Positions 26,330-35,344 of a stretch of DNA of 56,674 nucleotides are shown in pieces. The notes under the pieces are model-generated. The model was given only the letters and a program-made list of their open reading frames with translations. It was not told where the DNA came from and did not search any database. Positions within the stretch are counted from its first letter, which is position 1; each line of letters begins with the position of its first letter. The stretch lies in assembly GCA_000985875.1 (NCBI GenBank), contig CCRI01000027.1, forward strand, positions 1-56,674, written 5' to 3'. Made by a program: the position numbers and the translations under genes. Source of the DNA: Neorhizobium galegae bv. officinalis. GTDB lineage: Bacteria; Pseudomonadota; Alphaproteobacteria; Rhizobiales; Rhizobiaceae.

Positions 26330-27919
26330 ACGCTCGATAAACGCAAGTTCTATATCGACGGCCGATGGATTGATCCGGTTGAGGCGAAAAACCTCGAAGT
26401 GATCAATCCTTCTACCGAGGAGGCATTTGCCATCATTTCGCTCGGCAGCGACAAGGATACGGACTTGGCCGTCGACGCTGCCAAACGCGCCTTCGACGGC
26501 TGGTCGAATACCGCGCCGGGCGAGCGCCTGGCGAAAGTCGAGCGCCTGCTGGAAATCTACAAACACCGGGCCGAGGAAATGGCCCGCACCATTTCGCAGG
26601 AAATGGGTGCGCCGATCGACATGGCCCTTAGGAGCCAGGTCGGGGCGGGCGCCTGGCACATGACGAATTTCATAACCGCGTTTCGGGATTTCAAGTTCGT
26701 CAGGCCGTTAGGCGACCATGCACCGAACAACTGGATCGTTATGGATCCGATCGGTGTCGTTGGCCTGATCACCCCATGGAACTGGCCGATGAACCAGGTC
26801 ACTCTCAAGGTGACGCCCGCCTTGCTGGCCGGATGCACTCTGGTGCTCAAGCCGTCGGAGGCGGCGCCGCTGTCGTCTACGCTCTTTGCGGAATTTGCCG
26901 ACGAGGCCGGCATACCCGCCAGCGTCTTCAATCTTGTCAACGGCGACGGTCCGGGCGTCGGCACGCGGTTGTCGGCACACCCAGACATCGAGATGATAAG
27001 CTTCACCGGCTCCACACGGGCAGGCAAGGCGATCTCGAAGGTCGCCGCAGAAACATTGAAGCGTGTTGCACTTGAGCTTGGCGGCAAGGGCGCCAACATC
27101 ATCTTCGAAGACGCCGATGATGATGCGGTCCGGCGCGGTGCCGCTCATTGCTTCAACAATACGGGCCAGAGCTGCAATGCGCCGACACGCATGCTGGTTC
27201 AGCGCTCCATCTACAATGACGCAGTCGACACAGCGAAGTCGGTCGCGGAAGCACTCAGCATCGATGTGGCTCACAGGCATGGCGCCCATATCGGTCCCCT
27301 GCTCTCCGATACCCAGTATTCCCGAGTTCAGGAGCTGATCGGTAAGGGAATTGAAGAAGGCGCACGCCTCGTCGCCGGGGGTCTCGGGCGTCCTTCCGGG
27401 TTGAACCGTGGTTATTTTGTCCAGCCAACGGTATTCGCCGATGTCCACAACACCATGACGATCGCCCGTGAAGAGGTGTTCGGGCCGGTGCTGTCGATCA
27501 TACCTTTCGATACCGAAGAGGAGGCGATTGCGATTGCCAACGACACGCCATGCGGCTTGAGCAACTACGTGCAGACACAGAACGGTGAAAGGCGGAACCG
27601 CGTGGCGCGCAAGCTCAGATCGGGCATGGTCGAGATGAACGGTGTGTCGCGCGCCGCCGGTGCGCCGTTCGGAGGCGTCACGGCTTCGGGGCGGGCCCGA
27701 TGGGGAGATCGCCTATTGCGAAGCTATCTCTTCGAGGCGGCCAGTGTTTTGCTACATCGCACGAAGCGTTGGCGCTACCTGAAGGCTTGGGGCCTTCGGC
27801 TGGCCAAACGCAATGGAATGAAAAAGGCGCAGGTCGCTGTTGCTCGCAACTTGGCCGTCATCCTGCACTGCATATGGGTTGATGGCACCTCATTCCAGTG
27901 GGGCAAGGAAGCGGCCTGA
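26330..27919 (+). CDS. Aldehyde dehydrogenase with aberrant start, fused at its 3' end to an IS110 transposase tail
   Basis: The first 455 or so codons encode an NAD(P)-dependent aldehyde dehydrogenase: FYIDGRWIDP near the start, PWNWPMNQ, LELGGKGAN (general base Glu), GQSCNAPTRM (catalytic Cys) and EEVFGPVLS. The frame continues upstream of the first good start (GTG 26399), and family similarity begins at about 26336. GGAG (26320-26323) is followed at 6 bases by ACG in the place where ATG is expected, so the natural start codon appears mutated or non-standard. After PFGGVTASGRAR (about 27700) the family sequence stops and an IS110 transposase C-terminus follows in frame, replacing the last 25 or so residues needed for subunit contacts. 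Function is therefore doubtful. Confidence 0.82.
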   Translation, partial: TLDKRKFYIDGRWIDPVEAKNLEVINPSTEEAFAIISLGSDKDTDLAVDAAKRAFDGWSNTAPGERLAKVERLLEIYKHRAEEMARTISQEMGAPIDMALRSQVGAGAWHMTNFITAFRDFKFVRPLGDHAPNNWIVMDPIGVVGLITPWNWPMNQVTLKVTPALLAGCTLVLKPSEAAPLSSTLFAEFADEAGIPASVFNLVNGDGPGVGTRLSAHPDIEMISFTGSTRAGKAISKVAAETLKRVALELGGKGANIIFEDADDDAVRRGAAHCFNNTGQSCNAPTRMLVQRSIYNDAVDTAKSVAEALSIDVAHRHGAHIGPLLSDTQYSRVQELIGKGIEEGARLVAGGLGRPSGLNRGYFVQPTVFADVHNTMTIAREEVFGPVLSIIPFDTEEEAIAIANDTPCGLSNYVQTQNGERRNRVARKLRSGMVEMNGVSRAAGAPFGGVTASGRARWGDRLLRSYLFEAASVLLHRTKRWRYLKAWGLRLAKRNGMKKAQVAVARNLAVILHCIWVDGTSFQWGKEAA

Positions 27920-28131
27920 TCCGTTATCGACCTCTATCCGGAATCGCAGGGCTCCCTTGGGCCTGTGATGTCCCGCCGGGACGGTGGTTGCGGTGACCTC
28001 GTTGTTTCGGCTGCTGACGAGATTGATCGCACAGCGCTCCACACGTTGAGGCATCCGACCCGAACATCATCATCATGAGGCCATGACCTCGAAAAGGACC
28101 ATGACCCCGGCACGGACAAAACAGACTTGAC
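27697..28131 (+). mobile_element. IS110 family (IS1111-like) element remnant, 3' part
   Basis: From about 27697 the encoded sequence reads RWGDRLLRSYLFEAASVLL, TKRWRYLKAWGLRLAKR and GMKKAQVAVARNLAVILH, ending VDGTSFQWGKEAA: the conserved C-terminal region of IS110-type DEDD transposases. The catalytic N-terminal domain is absent. The downstream non-coding stretch to about 28131 (ending near GACAAAACAGACTTGAC) looks like the usual right-hand end of rhizobial members, but I cannot fix the boundary. Confidence 0.78.
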
Positions 28132-28193
28132 TAAGTCCCGCAATTAAAGGGCCGAAACACAGTCAGGTGTGATTTCCACAAATGACGGCATAA

Positions 28194-28226
28194 CGCGTCC
28201 TCCGTTAAAGCGGGTTTATGGACGCG
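28194..28226. terminator. Hairpin downstream of the LysR gene
   Basis: CGCGTCC and GGACGCG form a 7-bp stem with a 19-base loop that can pair further. It lies 110 bp past the LysR stop (minus strand). Nothing else is seen in 28132-28335. Confidence 0.3.
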
Positions 28227-28335
28227 ATTCTTCAGCCGTGGCCTCGGGGTGATCGCAACCCCATGGCAGAGAATTGGCCCCAGCCAGTCCGGTTGTCAAG
28301 CGTTTTGCGGGGCCCTTACGAACGAGGTCGGCATG

Positions 28336-29235
28336 TTAGAGCAAACGTCGGATCTTGTCGATGAGCGCGACCACCGGGGCCGGAAGTTGCATGCCCCGCA
28401 GTGTGATGAGAAACGCTTCGCGCCTGAGTTCCATCCACGGTTGATCGAGCGCGCGAATGCCTGGCATATCCTGCTCGGACAGCGAACTTCTCGTCATCAG
28501 CGCCAAATGATCGGTGCGGCGCAGAATTGCCAGGGTTGCAAACAGAGAACTCGTCAGAACGCTCGCCGAAGGCGGCGGTAGGCCGGCATTCCGAAACCGG
28601 CGGTGCAGTTCCCGATCCAACTTGGTGCTGGTTCGGGGGAGGATCCAGTGGTAGACGGCAAGATCGCCGAGCGACGTTGGCTTGGCTTTCTGTAGTGGAT
28701 GATCTTCCCGCGTGACGATCACGAGGTCGTCGACCAGCAGGCGCTTCCAGTTCAGGGCCGCGTCAAAGCCGATCTCATCGGCCTCCGGCTGGATCCATCC
28801 GAGCAGCGCGAAGTCGATCTCTCGGGTCTTGACCCATTCGAACAATTCTTGGGTCGTGCCTTCGCGGATCGTGTGGCGGACGTGCGGCTGCGAAGCCTCC
28901 AATGCCCCGATCGCATCGGCGACGATGCTCAGAAAGGCCGGACCGACGCCCAGCCTTACATGCCCGGTGACGCCGACGCGCATGTCGGAGACGAGGGCGA
29001 CGGTTTCGTCCAGACGCTCGACGACGTCCTGGGCGCGCCGGCGCAGCACGCTGCCTGCCTCGGTGAGCGCGATCCCGCGCCCTTTGCGCACATAGAGCTG
29101 GACGTCGAGGTCGCTTTGCAGCCGCGCCATAAGGCGCGACAAGGCTGGTTGCGTGATGCCCAGGGTATCTGCGGCATGCGACAGGTTCAAATGCTCGGCA
29201 ACGATCAGAAAGATCCGAAGTTGGCTAAGGTTCAC
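28336..29235 (-). CDS. LysR family transcriptional regulator
   Basis: 299 residues. The N-terminal winged helix (1-60) reads LRIFLIVAEHLNLSHAADTLGITQPALSRLMARLQ. The C-terminal periplasmic-binding-like effector domain spans about 90-295 (GHVRLGVGPAFLSIV, DFALLGW). Start GTG at 29235. It is divergent from the importer-amidase operon starting at 29496 and is the natural candidate for its activator, using a ligand related to the imported compound. Confidence 0.92.
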   Translation of the reverse strand: MNLSQLRIFLIVAEHLNLSHAADTLGITQPALSRLMARLQSDLDVQLYVRKGRGIALTEAGSVLRRRAQDVVERLDETVALVSDMRVGVTGHVRLGVGPAFLSIVADAIGALEASQPHVRHTIREGTTQELFEWVKTREIDFALLGWIQPEADEIGFDAALNWKRLLVDDLVIVTREDHPLQKAKPTSLGDLAVYHWILPRTSTKLDRELHRRFRNAGLPPPSASVLTSSLFATLAILRRTDHLALMTRSSLSEQDMPGIRALDQPWMELRREAFLITLRGMQLPAPVVALIDKIRRLL

Positions 29236-29260
29236 ACTATTACGCCTAGGTTATGAATTT

Positions 29261-29275
29261 TGCCCAAGACTGGCA
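29261..29275. promoter_or_regulatory. Possible LysR-type box
   Basis: TGCC-CAAGACT-GGCA, a dyad of the general LysR T-N-A form, 26 bases upstream of the regulator start and in the divergent gap. Short, so uncertain. Confidence 0.35.
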
Positions 29276-29495
29276 TTGTTCCCGCTATGGACATCTCCTC
29301 TAATGCCTCTAGCGCAACCCATCCAGCCTGATTTTCGCAAAAATTCTCTGTAAGAGCCAGAGCACAATAGCGCAAAATTGATATGGATTGAAGGTTCGAT
29401 GCGGCAGGCGGCGGGAGGCGCTGTCATCCAAGAAGTGATTGGATCCGCTGGAGAAGAAAAAAGCGCAAATTTACCAGCAACAGGGGAACAAAAAA

Positions 29496-31061
29496 ATGTC
29501 GATCAGCAGAAGATCCTTTCTTTGGACCGGAACCTCCATGCTCGCGCTTGCTGGGATCGGGCTGACCCATCCGGCGTTGGCGCAAAGCAAACCGCGCCGG
29601 GGTGGCATTCTCGTGGTCGGTCTGGCGGCCAACCCACCCAGCTTCGACCCCCACAAATCGGCGGCCTTCGCGACAACCGCCGTGACCGAGCATATTTTTG
29701 GCTGCCTGCTTCGCTGGGATCGGACCGGAACCGTAGTCGAGCCTGATTTGGCGGAAAGCTACGAGATCGTCGACAACCTGACCTACAAGTTCATTCTGCG
29801 CAAAGGTGTCAAGTTCCACAATGGCGAGACGCTACGCAGCTCGGACGTGAAGTTCACGTTCGAGCGCATCGCGAACCCGGAGACCGCCTCGCCATGGCGC
29901 TCGCTCTATTCGTCCATCAGCGCCATCGAGACGCCGGACGAACGGACCGTCATCTTCCGCATGTCCAAGCCCTTCGCACCGTTCCTGAACCTTCTGGCGA
30001 CGGTCAAATATTCGGCGATCGTATCGGAAATCGACATCAAGCCCACCAACGAGGTCGTCGCAGGCAGCGCCGGGACCGGACCGTTCAAGTTCGTGAGCTT
30101 CCAGGCCAATTCCAATCTCGTTTTGACCCGCAACGACGACTACTACGAAGAGGGTCTGCCTTATCTCGATGGGCTGAAACTCCGGATCATCCCCGACGAA
30201 GGCAGCCGCGTTGCCGCACTTCGCAGCAACACCTGTCAGCTGACGTCGGTCGACACCCCGGAAGTAGTGCAGCAGATAGCTGGCCAGCCCGGGTTCGAGA
30301 GCCAAGATAGCCCGGCGAATATGCGCGTCGTGCTGCTGCAAATCGACCAGCGCACTCCGCCCTTCGACGATGTCCGGGTACGCCGCGCTTTCAGCCTTGC
30401 CATGAACCGCCAGCAGATCGCGGATGTGGTGTGGCGGGGTCGGGCAGCGCTGGCGGCCGCCATCCCGCCGGCTCAGGCCCCTTATGGCATTCCGAGCGAG
30501 GAAGTGCTCGGTCTGCCCTATCACACCGAGAATCTTAAGCAGGCCAAGGCGCTTTTGGCCGAGGCAGGCTTTCCCGAAGGGTTCAAGACCCAGCTCGCAG
30601 TGTCGCCCGCGACGTTCAGCGACGTTTCCGTGGCCCAGGTCGTACAGCAGCAGGTTGCGCGGATAGGAATCCGCCTCACCATCGAGCAGCAGGAATGGGG
30701 CAGCCTGGTCAAGACCCTCCAGGGCACCCTGGCACCACTGGTTATGGTGGGATTGGCTCCGGCAGCCGATCCGGAAACCAACATGAATATCCGCCTGGCC
30801 TCCACCTCCTCGGTCAACCCCGGCAAGACGAAGGATTCCGAGCTGGACGCACTTTTCCTCAAGGGTCGCGAGACCGTCGATCCCGCCGCGCGCGTGGGCA
30901 TCTATCGCGATATCCAGCGGCGTATCGCCGATCAGGCATATGCCATGTTCCCGGCGGCCTGCCCGATGAATTTCGAATTGTGGCGTTCGGAGCTGAAGGG
31001 TTACTCCTCGACGCCGCTCGCGGCGCTCGTCATGCTGCGCCAATCCTGGCTGTCGAGCTGA
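29496..31061 (+). CDS. Family 5 ABC substrate-binding protein, probable Tat export
   Basis: 521 residues. N-terminal SRRSFLWTG resembles a twin-arginine signal, with cleavage after PALAQ near residue 30. The SBP family 5 body shows PPSFDPHKSAAFATT, FILRKGVKFHNGETLRSSDVKFTFER, SAGTGPFKF and VRRAFSLAMNRQQI. ATG 29496 is chosen because AGGGGA lies upstream and the signal starts there; the frame is open from 29439. First gene of the operon 29496-36311. Confidence 0.93.
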   Translation: MSISRRSFLWTGTSMLALAGIGLTHPALAQSKPRRGGILVVGLAANPPSFDPHKSAAFATTAVTEHIFGCLLRWDRTGTVVEPDLAESYEIVDNLTYKFILRKGVKFHNGETLRSSDVKFTFERIANPETASPWRSLYSSISAIETPDERTVIFRMSKPFAPFLNLLATVKYSAIVSEIDIKPTNEVVAGSAGTGPFKFVSFQANSNLVLTRNDDYYEEGLPYLDGLKLRIIPDEGSRVAALRSNTCQLTSVDTPEVVQQIAGQPGFESQDSPANMRVVLLQIDQRTPPFDDVRVRRAFSLAMNRQQIADVVWRGRAALAAAIPPAQAPYGIPSEEVLGLPYHTENLKQAKALLAEAGFPEGFKTQLAVSPATFSDVSVAQVVQQQVARIGIRLTIEQQEWGSLVKTLQGTLAPLVMVGLAPAADPETNMNIRLASTSSVNPGKTKDSELDALFLKGRETVDPAARVGIYRDIQRRIADQAYAMFPAACPMNFELWRSELKGYSSTPLAALVMLRQSWLSS

Positions 31062-31077
31062 TCGGGGAGTTGAGAAC

Positions 31078-32022
31078 ATGGAAGGGTCAATCCTCCTGCG
31101 GCGGCTGATGCTGCTCGTGCCGGTTCTGTTCGGCATGTCGGTGATGAGCTTTCTGCTCATCCATCTCGTTCCGGGTGACGTCGTGACCACGATCGCCGGC
31201 GCCGAGATCGCGCTGGATTCGCCGGAAGCCGAGAACATCCGCCGCAGCCTGAACCTCGACAAGCCGCTGATCACGCAATACCTGCTGTGGATACTCGGAG
31301 TCATCCGCGGCGATCTTGGATATTCACTGATCAGCAAGGTTTCGGTTGCGGGGGAGATCTTGTCGCACCTGCCGGTTACGCTGGTGCTTACCGCAATGGC
31401 GCTGGGTATCTCGGTTGCGGTCGGGATACCGGCGGGGGTTCTGGCCTCCAGCCGGCGCGGCCGGATTTCGGATGTTCTTCTGCGGATCGCCTCGCTTGCC
31501 GGAATGGCCGTGCCGACCTTTTTTGCCAGCGTCTCGGCAATTCTGTTCTTCTCGCTGTTCGCGCCGTCCGTTCGACTGTTCAACACGATCGATTTCGGCG
31601 AGGACCCCTGGGCCGGCGTTACGACGCTGTTCCTGCCTGCCTGCATACTGGCGCTGTCGTCCGCCTCGACCATCATGCGCTACACGCGCGGCGCCATGTT
31701 GGAGGTAATGCGGGAGCAGCACATCCAGACCGCGCGCGCCAAGGGCGCGGGGCCGCTGCGTATCCTGCTGCGCCACGGTCTGCGCTCCGCGCTGCTGCCG
31801 GTAGTCACGGCTTCCGGCCTGATCGCGGCGCATTTGATTTCCGGCGTTGTCGTGGTCGAAGAGGTTTTCGGCCTGCCGGGAATGGGGCAATTGATGCTGA
31901 GCGCGATTAGCACCCGCGACTACACGCTGGTTCAAGGAACCGTCCTCACCATCGGCGCGATGGTGGTGTTGATTAACCTGGTCGTCGACCTGACCTATCA
32001 CCTTCTGGATCCGAGGATCTAA
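31078..32022 (+). CDS. Dipeptide-type ABC permease, DppB-like
   Basis: 314 residues, about six membrane segments. FLLIHLVPGDVV follows the first helix; the EAA loop is EQHIQTARAKGAGPLRILLRHGLR and the end is DLTYHLLDPRI. 16 bases after the binding-protein stop. Partner of the DppC-like gene that follows after 3 bases. Confidence 0.95.
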   Translation: MEGSILLRRLMLLVPVLFGMSVMSFLLIHLVPGDVVTTIAGAEIALDSPEAENIRRSLNLDKPLITQYLLWILGVIRGDLGYSLISKVSVAGEILSHLPVTLVLTAMALGISVAVGIPAGVLASSRRGRISDVLLRIASLAGMAVPTFFASVSAILFFSLFAPSVRLFNTIDFGEDPWAGVTTLFLPACILALSSASTIMRYTRGAMLEVMREQHIQTARAKGAGPLRILLRHGLRSALLPVVTASGLIAAHLISGVVVVEEVFGLPGMGQLMLSAISTRDYTLVQGTVLTIGAMVVLINLVVDLTYHLLDPRI

Positions 32023-32025
32023 TCT

Positions 32026-32898
32026 ATGTCTGAACGATCCAAGACGGCGTGGTGGCCTGAATTATTCCCTCGTGCCCTGATCAGGGCATTCTTGGGGCAG
32101 AACATCCTTATCAGGATCGGCGGCGTCCTGCTCGTCGCTCTGCTGGCGTTGGCGCTTGGGGGCCCACTCGTCATATCCCACGGGCCGACCGATATGGTCG
32201 CGATGTCATTGCAGCCGCCGAGCGCCGCGAACCTTCTGGGGACAGACCTGCTCGGACGTGACGTTCTGGCTCGAACCCTCGACGCCGCCCGGACCTCACT
32301 GATCGTCGCCTTCTGCGCAATGGCGCTGTCACTGCTGGCTGGAGCCGCATGGGGCATGATCGCGGGATACAATGTCGGCTCTGTCGATCTGGTGCTGATG
32401 CGGGTGCTCGACGTTCTTCAGGCCTTTCCGCCGCTGCTCCTGGCGGTGGCGCTGGTCGCTGTGTTGGGAACCAGCACTGCAAATCTGATCTTTACGATGT
32501 CGGTCCTGTTCGTACCGCAGTTCGCGCGGATTGCGCGGTCGGCCACGCTGCTTTTGCGTCGGCGGCAATTTGTGCTGGCGGCCCAAGTTCTGGGCGTGTC
32601 TCCGCTGCGCAACCTGCTGACCCATGTGCTGCCCAACATCTCGACCCCGCTGATCATCGAGTCGACTTCGGTCATCACCGCGGCGCTTCTGACGGAATCC
32701 GCGCTGTCGTTTCTCGGCATGGGCATCCAGCCCCCCACACCGACCTGGGGCGGGATGATAGCGGAATCGACTTCCGTGATGACGCGCGCGCCCTGGCTGG
32801 TCCTGGCGCCGGGATCGGCGACCATCCTTGTCGTGCTGGCGTTCCTGCTGCTCGGCGACGGGCTTAGAGACAAATTCGATCCGAAAGTGAGTGGCTGA
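32026..32898 (+). CDS. Dipeptide-type ABC permease, DppC-like
   Basis: 290 residues, about six membrane segments. Family marks: NLLGTDLLGRDVLARTLDAARTS, EAA loop RQFVLAAQVLGVSPLRNLLTHVLPN, and SALSFLGMGIQPPTPTWGG. It has the cytoplasmic N-terminal stretch usual for DppC proteins. Confidence 0.95.
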   Translation: MSERSKTAWWPELFPRALIRAFLGQNILIRIGGVLLVALLALALGGPLVISHGPTDMVAMSLQPPSAANLLGTDLLGRDVLARTLDAARTSLIVAFCAMALSLLAGAAWGMIAGYNVGSVDLVLMRVLDVLQAFPPLLLAVALVAVLGTSTANLIFTMSVLFVPQFARIARSATLLLRRRQFVLAAQVLGVSPLRNLLTHVLPNISTPLIIESTSVITAALLTESALSFLGMGIQPPTPTWGGMIAESTSVMTRAPWLVLAPGSATILVVLAFLLLGDGLRDKFDPKVSG

Positions 32899-32900
32899 AA

Positions 32901-34325
32901 ATGACATATGCTGAAGACATCCATTGGTTGCCCGCCTGGCGCCTGCGCGAACTGGTAGTGAGCCGCAAGGTGAGCGCCGAGGAAATCACCGCGCGATTGC
33001 TCGAGCGGATCGGCCGTCTTGACAAAGGGATCAACGCCTTTCTGACGCTCGCCGGCGAGGGAGCAATCGCCGAGGCGCGGGCGACGGATCAGGCTATCGC
33101 CGAGGGCCAGACTCCCGGACCGCTTGCAGGCGTGCCCGTGACGATCAAGGACCAGTTCTTCACCAAGGGGCTGCGCACGACCGGTGGCTCCAAGATATTC
33201 GAAAACCATATCCCGTTGGAGGACAGCATCCATGTCGCGCGGATCCGGGCGGCTGGCGGGGTCATCCTGGGCAAGACCCACACGCCCGAATTCGGTATGT
33301 ACTGGCGCACCGTCGGGCTGATTTCCGACGAATGCCGCAACCCCTGGGAACGCCAGCGCACCGCCGGCGGGTCCAGCGGCGGAGCGGCGGCGGCATTGAC
33401 CATGGGTTTCGGCCCGCTCGCGCTCGGCAGCGATTCGGGAGGCTCGATCCGGCTTCCCTCGGCGCAATGCGGCATCTTCGGCATGCTGCCCAGCTCCGGT
33501 CGCGTGCCCCAGCACGGCGGTTTCGGGTCGAGGATGTTCCTCTCCTCGATCGGCCCTATGGCGCGCGACGTGCGAGATGCGGCGATGCTGCTTCAGGTTC
33601 TGGCGGCCCCCATGCCACAAGATCCCTTCTGCCGCACCGATACGCCGCCCGACTATCTGAGCGACCTGGAGACCGGCATCGAGGGCGTCTCGGTTGCCTG
33701 GTGGGACAATACCGTTGCCGAGGGCTTCTCCTCTCCCGAGGTCCTGCGCGTCGTGCGCTCGGCAGCGGAGAAAATCGGGGCCTTCGGTGCAAAATTCGAC
33801 CGGCAGCCGCTGCGGCTTGATACGGACGGAATAGACGAAGCCTGGCGCATTCTGGATTTCGTAGACTGCCACGCCAGCCTGGGCGAGGAGTTGGAGCGCG
33901 ACCCCATGCGGTTCGCACAGCTTACACCCTATGCGAAGACCCGCTTCGAATGGGCCGCGGGCGTATCCGGGACTGAGTATTCGCGCGCGATTTTGCGTCG
34001 CGCCCGGTTTGTCCGTAGTGTGCATGAGGCGTTCGGCGACCATGATCTGCTGCTGGCCCCGACCATCGGGATCACCGCCCCGGTCATCGAAATGGACAAC
34101 ATGACCAAGCGTATCCCGGCACTTGTGTCCTACACGCTGCCGGTCAACTTCGCGGGCTGCTGTGCCGCCAGCGTGCCCTGCGGTTTCGTCGACGGCCTTC
34201 CAGTCGGCCTTCAGATCATCGGCCGGCCCAATAACGAGGCGCTCGTCCTGCGGGCGGCGCGCCAGTTCGAACTGGCCCTTCCCTGGCAGGATCTGCACCC
34301 GCCGGAACATCTGGAAGTCGCGTGA
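32901..34325 (+). CDS. Amidase signature family enzyme
   Basis: 474 residues. The Ser-cisSer-Lys triad is intact: Lys83 (PVTIKDQF), cis-Ser at GGSSGG (158/159) and nucleophile Ser182 in SDSGGSIRLPS. Such cytoplasmic enzymes hydrolyse amide bonds in aryl or acyl amides, and GatA belongs to the same family. Its location between the permease genes and the ATPase genes of one operon shows it acts on the imported substrate or its first product. This is not GatA, because gatB and gatC are absent. The exact amide is unknown. Confidence 0.92.
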   Translation: MTYAEDIHWLPAWRLRELVVSRKVSAEEITARLLERIGRLDKGINAFLTLAGEGAIAEARATDQAIAEGQTPGPLAGVPVTIKDQFFTKGLRTTGGSKIFENHIPLEDSIHVARIRAAGGVILGKTHTPEFGMYWRTVGLISDECRNPWERQRTAGGSSGGAAAALTMGFGPLALGSDSGGSIRLPSAQCGIFGMLPSSGRVPQHGGFGSRMFLSSIGPMARDVRDAAMLLQVLAAPMPQDPFCRTDTPPDYLSDLETGIEGVSVAWWDNTVAEGFSSPEVLRVVRSAAEKIGAFGAKFDRQPLRLDTDGIDEAWRILDFVDCHASLGEELERDPMRFAQLTPYAKTRFEWAAGVSGTEYSRAILRRARFVRSVHEAFGDHDLLLAPTIGITAPVIEMDNMTKRIPALVSYTLPVNFAGCCAASVPCGFVDGLPVGLQIIGRPNNEALVLRAARQFELALPWQDLHPPEHLEVA

Positions 34326-35344
34326 TGGTCGCCGCGCCGATGCTTTTGCAGGTCGAGAACCTGCGCACCTATTTCCATACTCCTGGGACGGCGACGCGCG
34401 CGGTGGACGGGGTCAGCCTGTCCATCAGCGCAGGCCGTATTCTGGGCGTGGTCGGCGAATCGGGGTCCGGCAAGAGCGTCACCGGAGCGTCGATCATGGG
34501 GCTGATCCAGCATCCAGGCCGGATAGAACCCGGCAGCCGCATCCTGTTCCGCGGGCGCGACCTGGCCCTGGAGGACGAGCGCAGCCTGCGCAACCTGCGG
34601 GGCAACGAGATCGCGATGATCTTTCAGGAGCCGATGACCTCGCTGAACCCGGTTCTGACCGTCGGCGCGCAGATTGTCGAAAACATCCGTCTGCACCAAA
34701 AGATCGGCCGACGCGAGGCGCGCAACCGGGCGGTCGAACTGATGCGGCTTGTCGGCATTCCATCTCCGGATCGGCGCGTCGACGACTTTCCGCATCAGCT
34801 GTCCGGCGGCATGCGCCAGCGGATCATGATCGCCATGGCGCTCACCTGCAACCCGGCGCTGCTGATCGCGGACGAACCGACAACTGCTCTCGACGTGACG
34901 ATCCAGGCGCAGATCCTCGAGCTGATCGCGCGGCTGCGCGACGAACTGGGAATGGCGGTCATGTTCATTACCCATGACTTCGGCGTCGTCGCGGAGATCT
35001 GCGACGACGTCGCGGTCATGTATGGTGGCCAAGTCGTCGAAGAGGGGCCGGTCGCTGCCGTCATGGCCGTACCGCAGCATCCGTATACGCGAGGGCTGAT
35101 GGACTGCATTCCGCGGCTTGGAATGAGCAGGGAAAAAAGGCTGAACTCGATCCCCGGGATCGTGCCAAGTGCGAAGGCCTGGCCGCAGGGCTGTCGGTTC
35201 GCGAACCGCTGCACACACGCCTTCGATCGTTGCCAGACCGAGGCGCCGCCGCATTTTGTCGTCGGCGCGCAACGCACCGCCTGCTGGCTGGCCGAAGGAC
35301 GGCAGAGCGGCGTTCCAGTAGGGATAGGAAGCGCAGATGACTGA
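34325..35344 (+). CDS. Dipeptide-type ABC ATPase, DppD-like
   Basis: 339 residues. Walker A GESGSGKSVTG, Q-loop FQEPMTSLNP, signature LSGGMRQRIMIA, Walker B IADEPTTALDV, switch ITHDFG, and the oligopeptide-transporter tail RFANRCTHAFDRC, whose Cys-rich pattern is known to bind an iron-sulfur cluster in some relatives. ATG 34325 overlaps the amidase stop in TGATG; GTG 34322 is an alternative. Confidence 0.94.
   Translation: MVAAPMLLQVENLRTYFHTPGTATRAVDGVSLSISAGRILGVVGESGSGKSVTGASIMGLIQHPGRIEPGSRILFRGRDLALEDERSLRNLRGNEIAMIFQEPMTSLNPVLTVGAQIVENIRLHQKIGRREARNRAVELMRLVGIPSPDRRVDDFPHQLSGGMRQRIMIAMALTCNPALLIADEPTTALDVTIQAQILELIARLRDELGMAVMFITHDFGVVAEICDDVAVMYGGQVVEEGPVAAVMAVPQHPYTRGLMDCIPRLGMSREKRLNSIPGIVPSAKAWPQGCRFANRCTHAFDRCQTEAPPHFVVGAQRTACWLAEGRQSGVPVGIGSADD

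Noticed and set aside
32418..34310. Minus-strand ORF of 630 codons
   Set aside because: Antisense to the amidase and permease genes; His/Arg-rich composition typical of a shadow frame.
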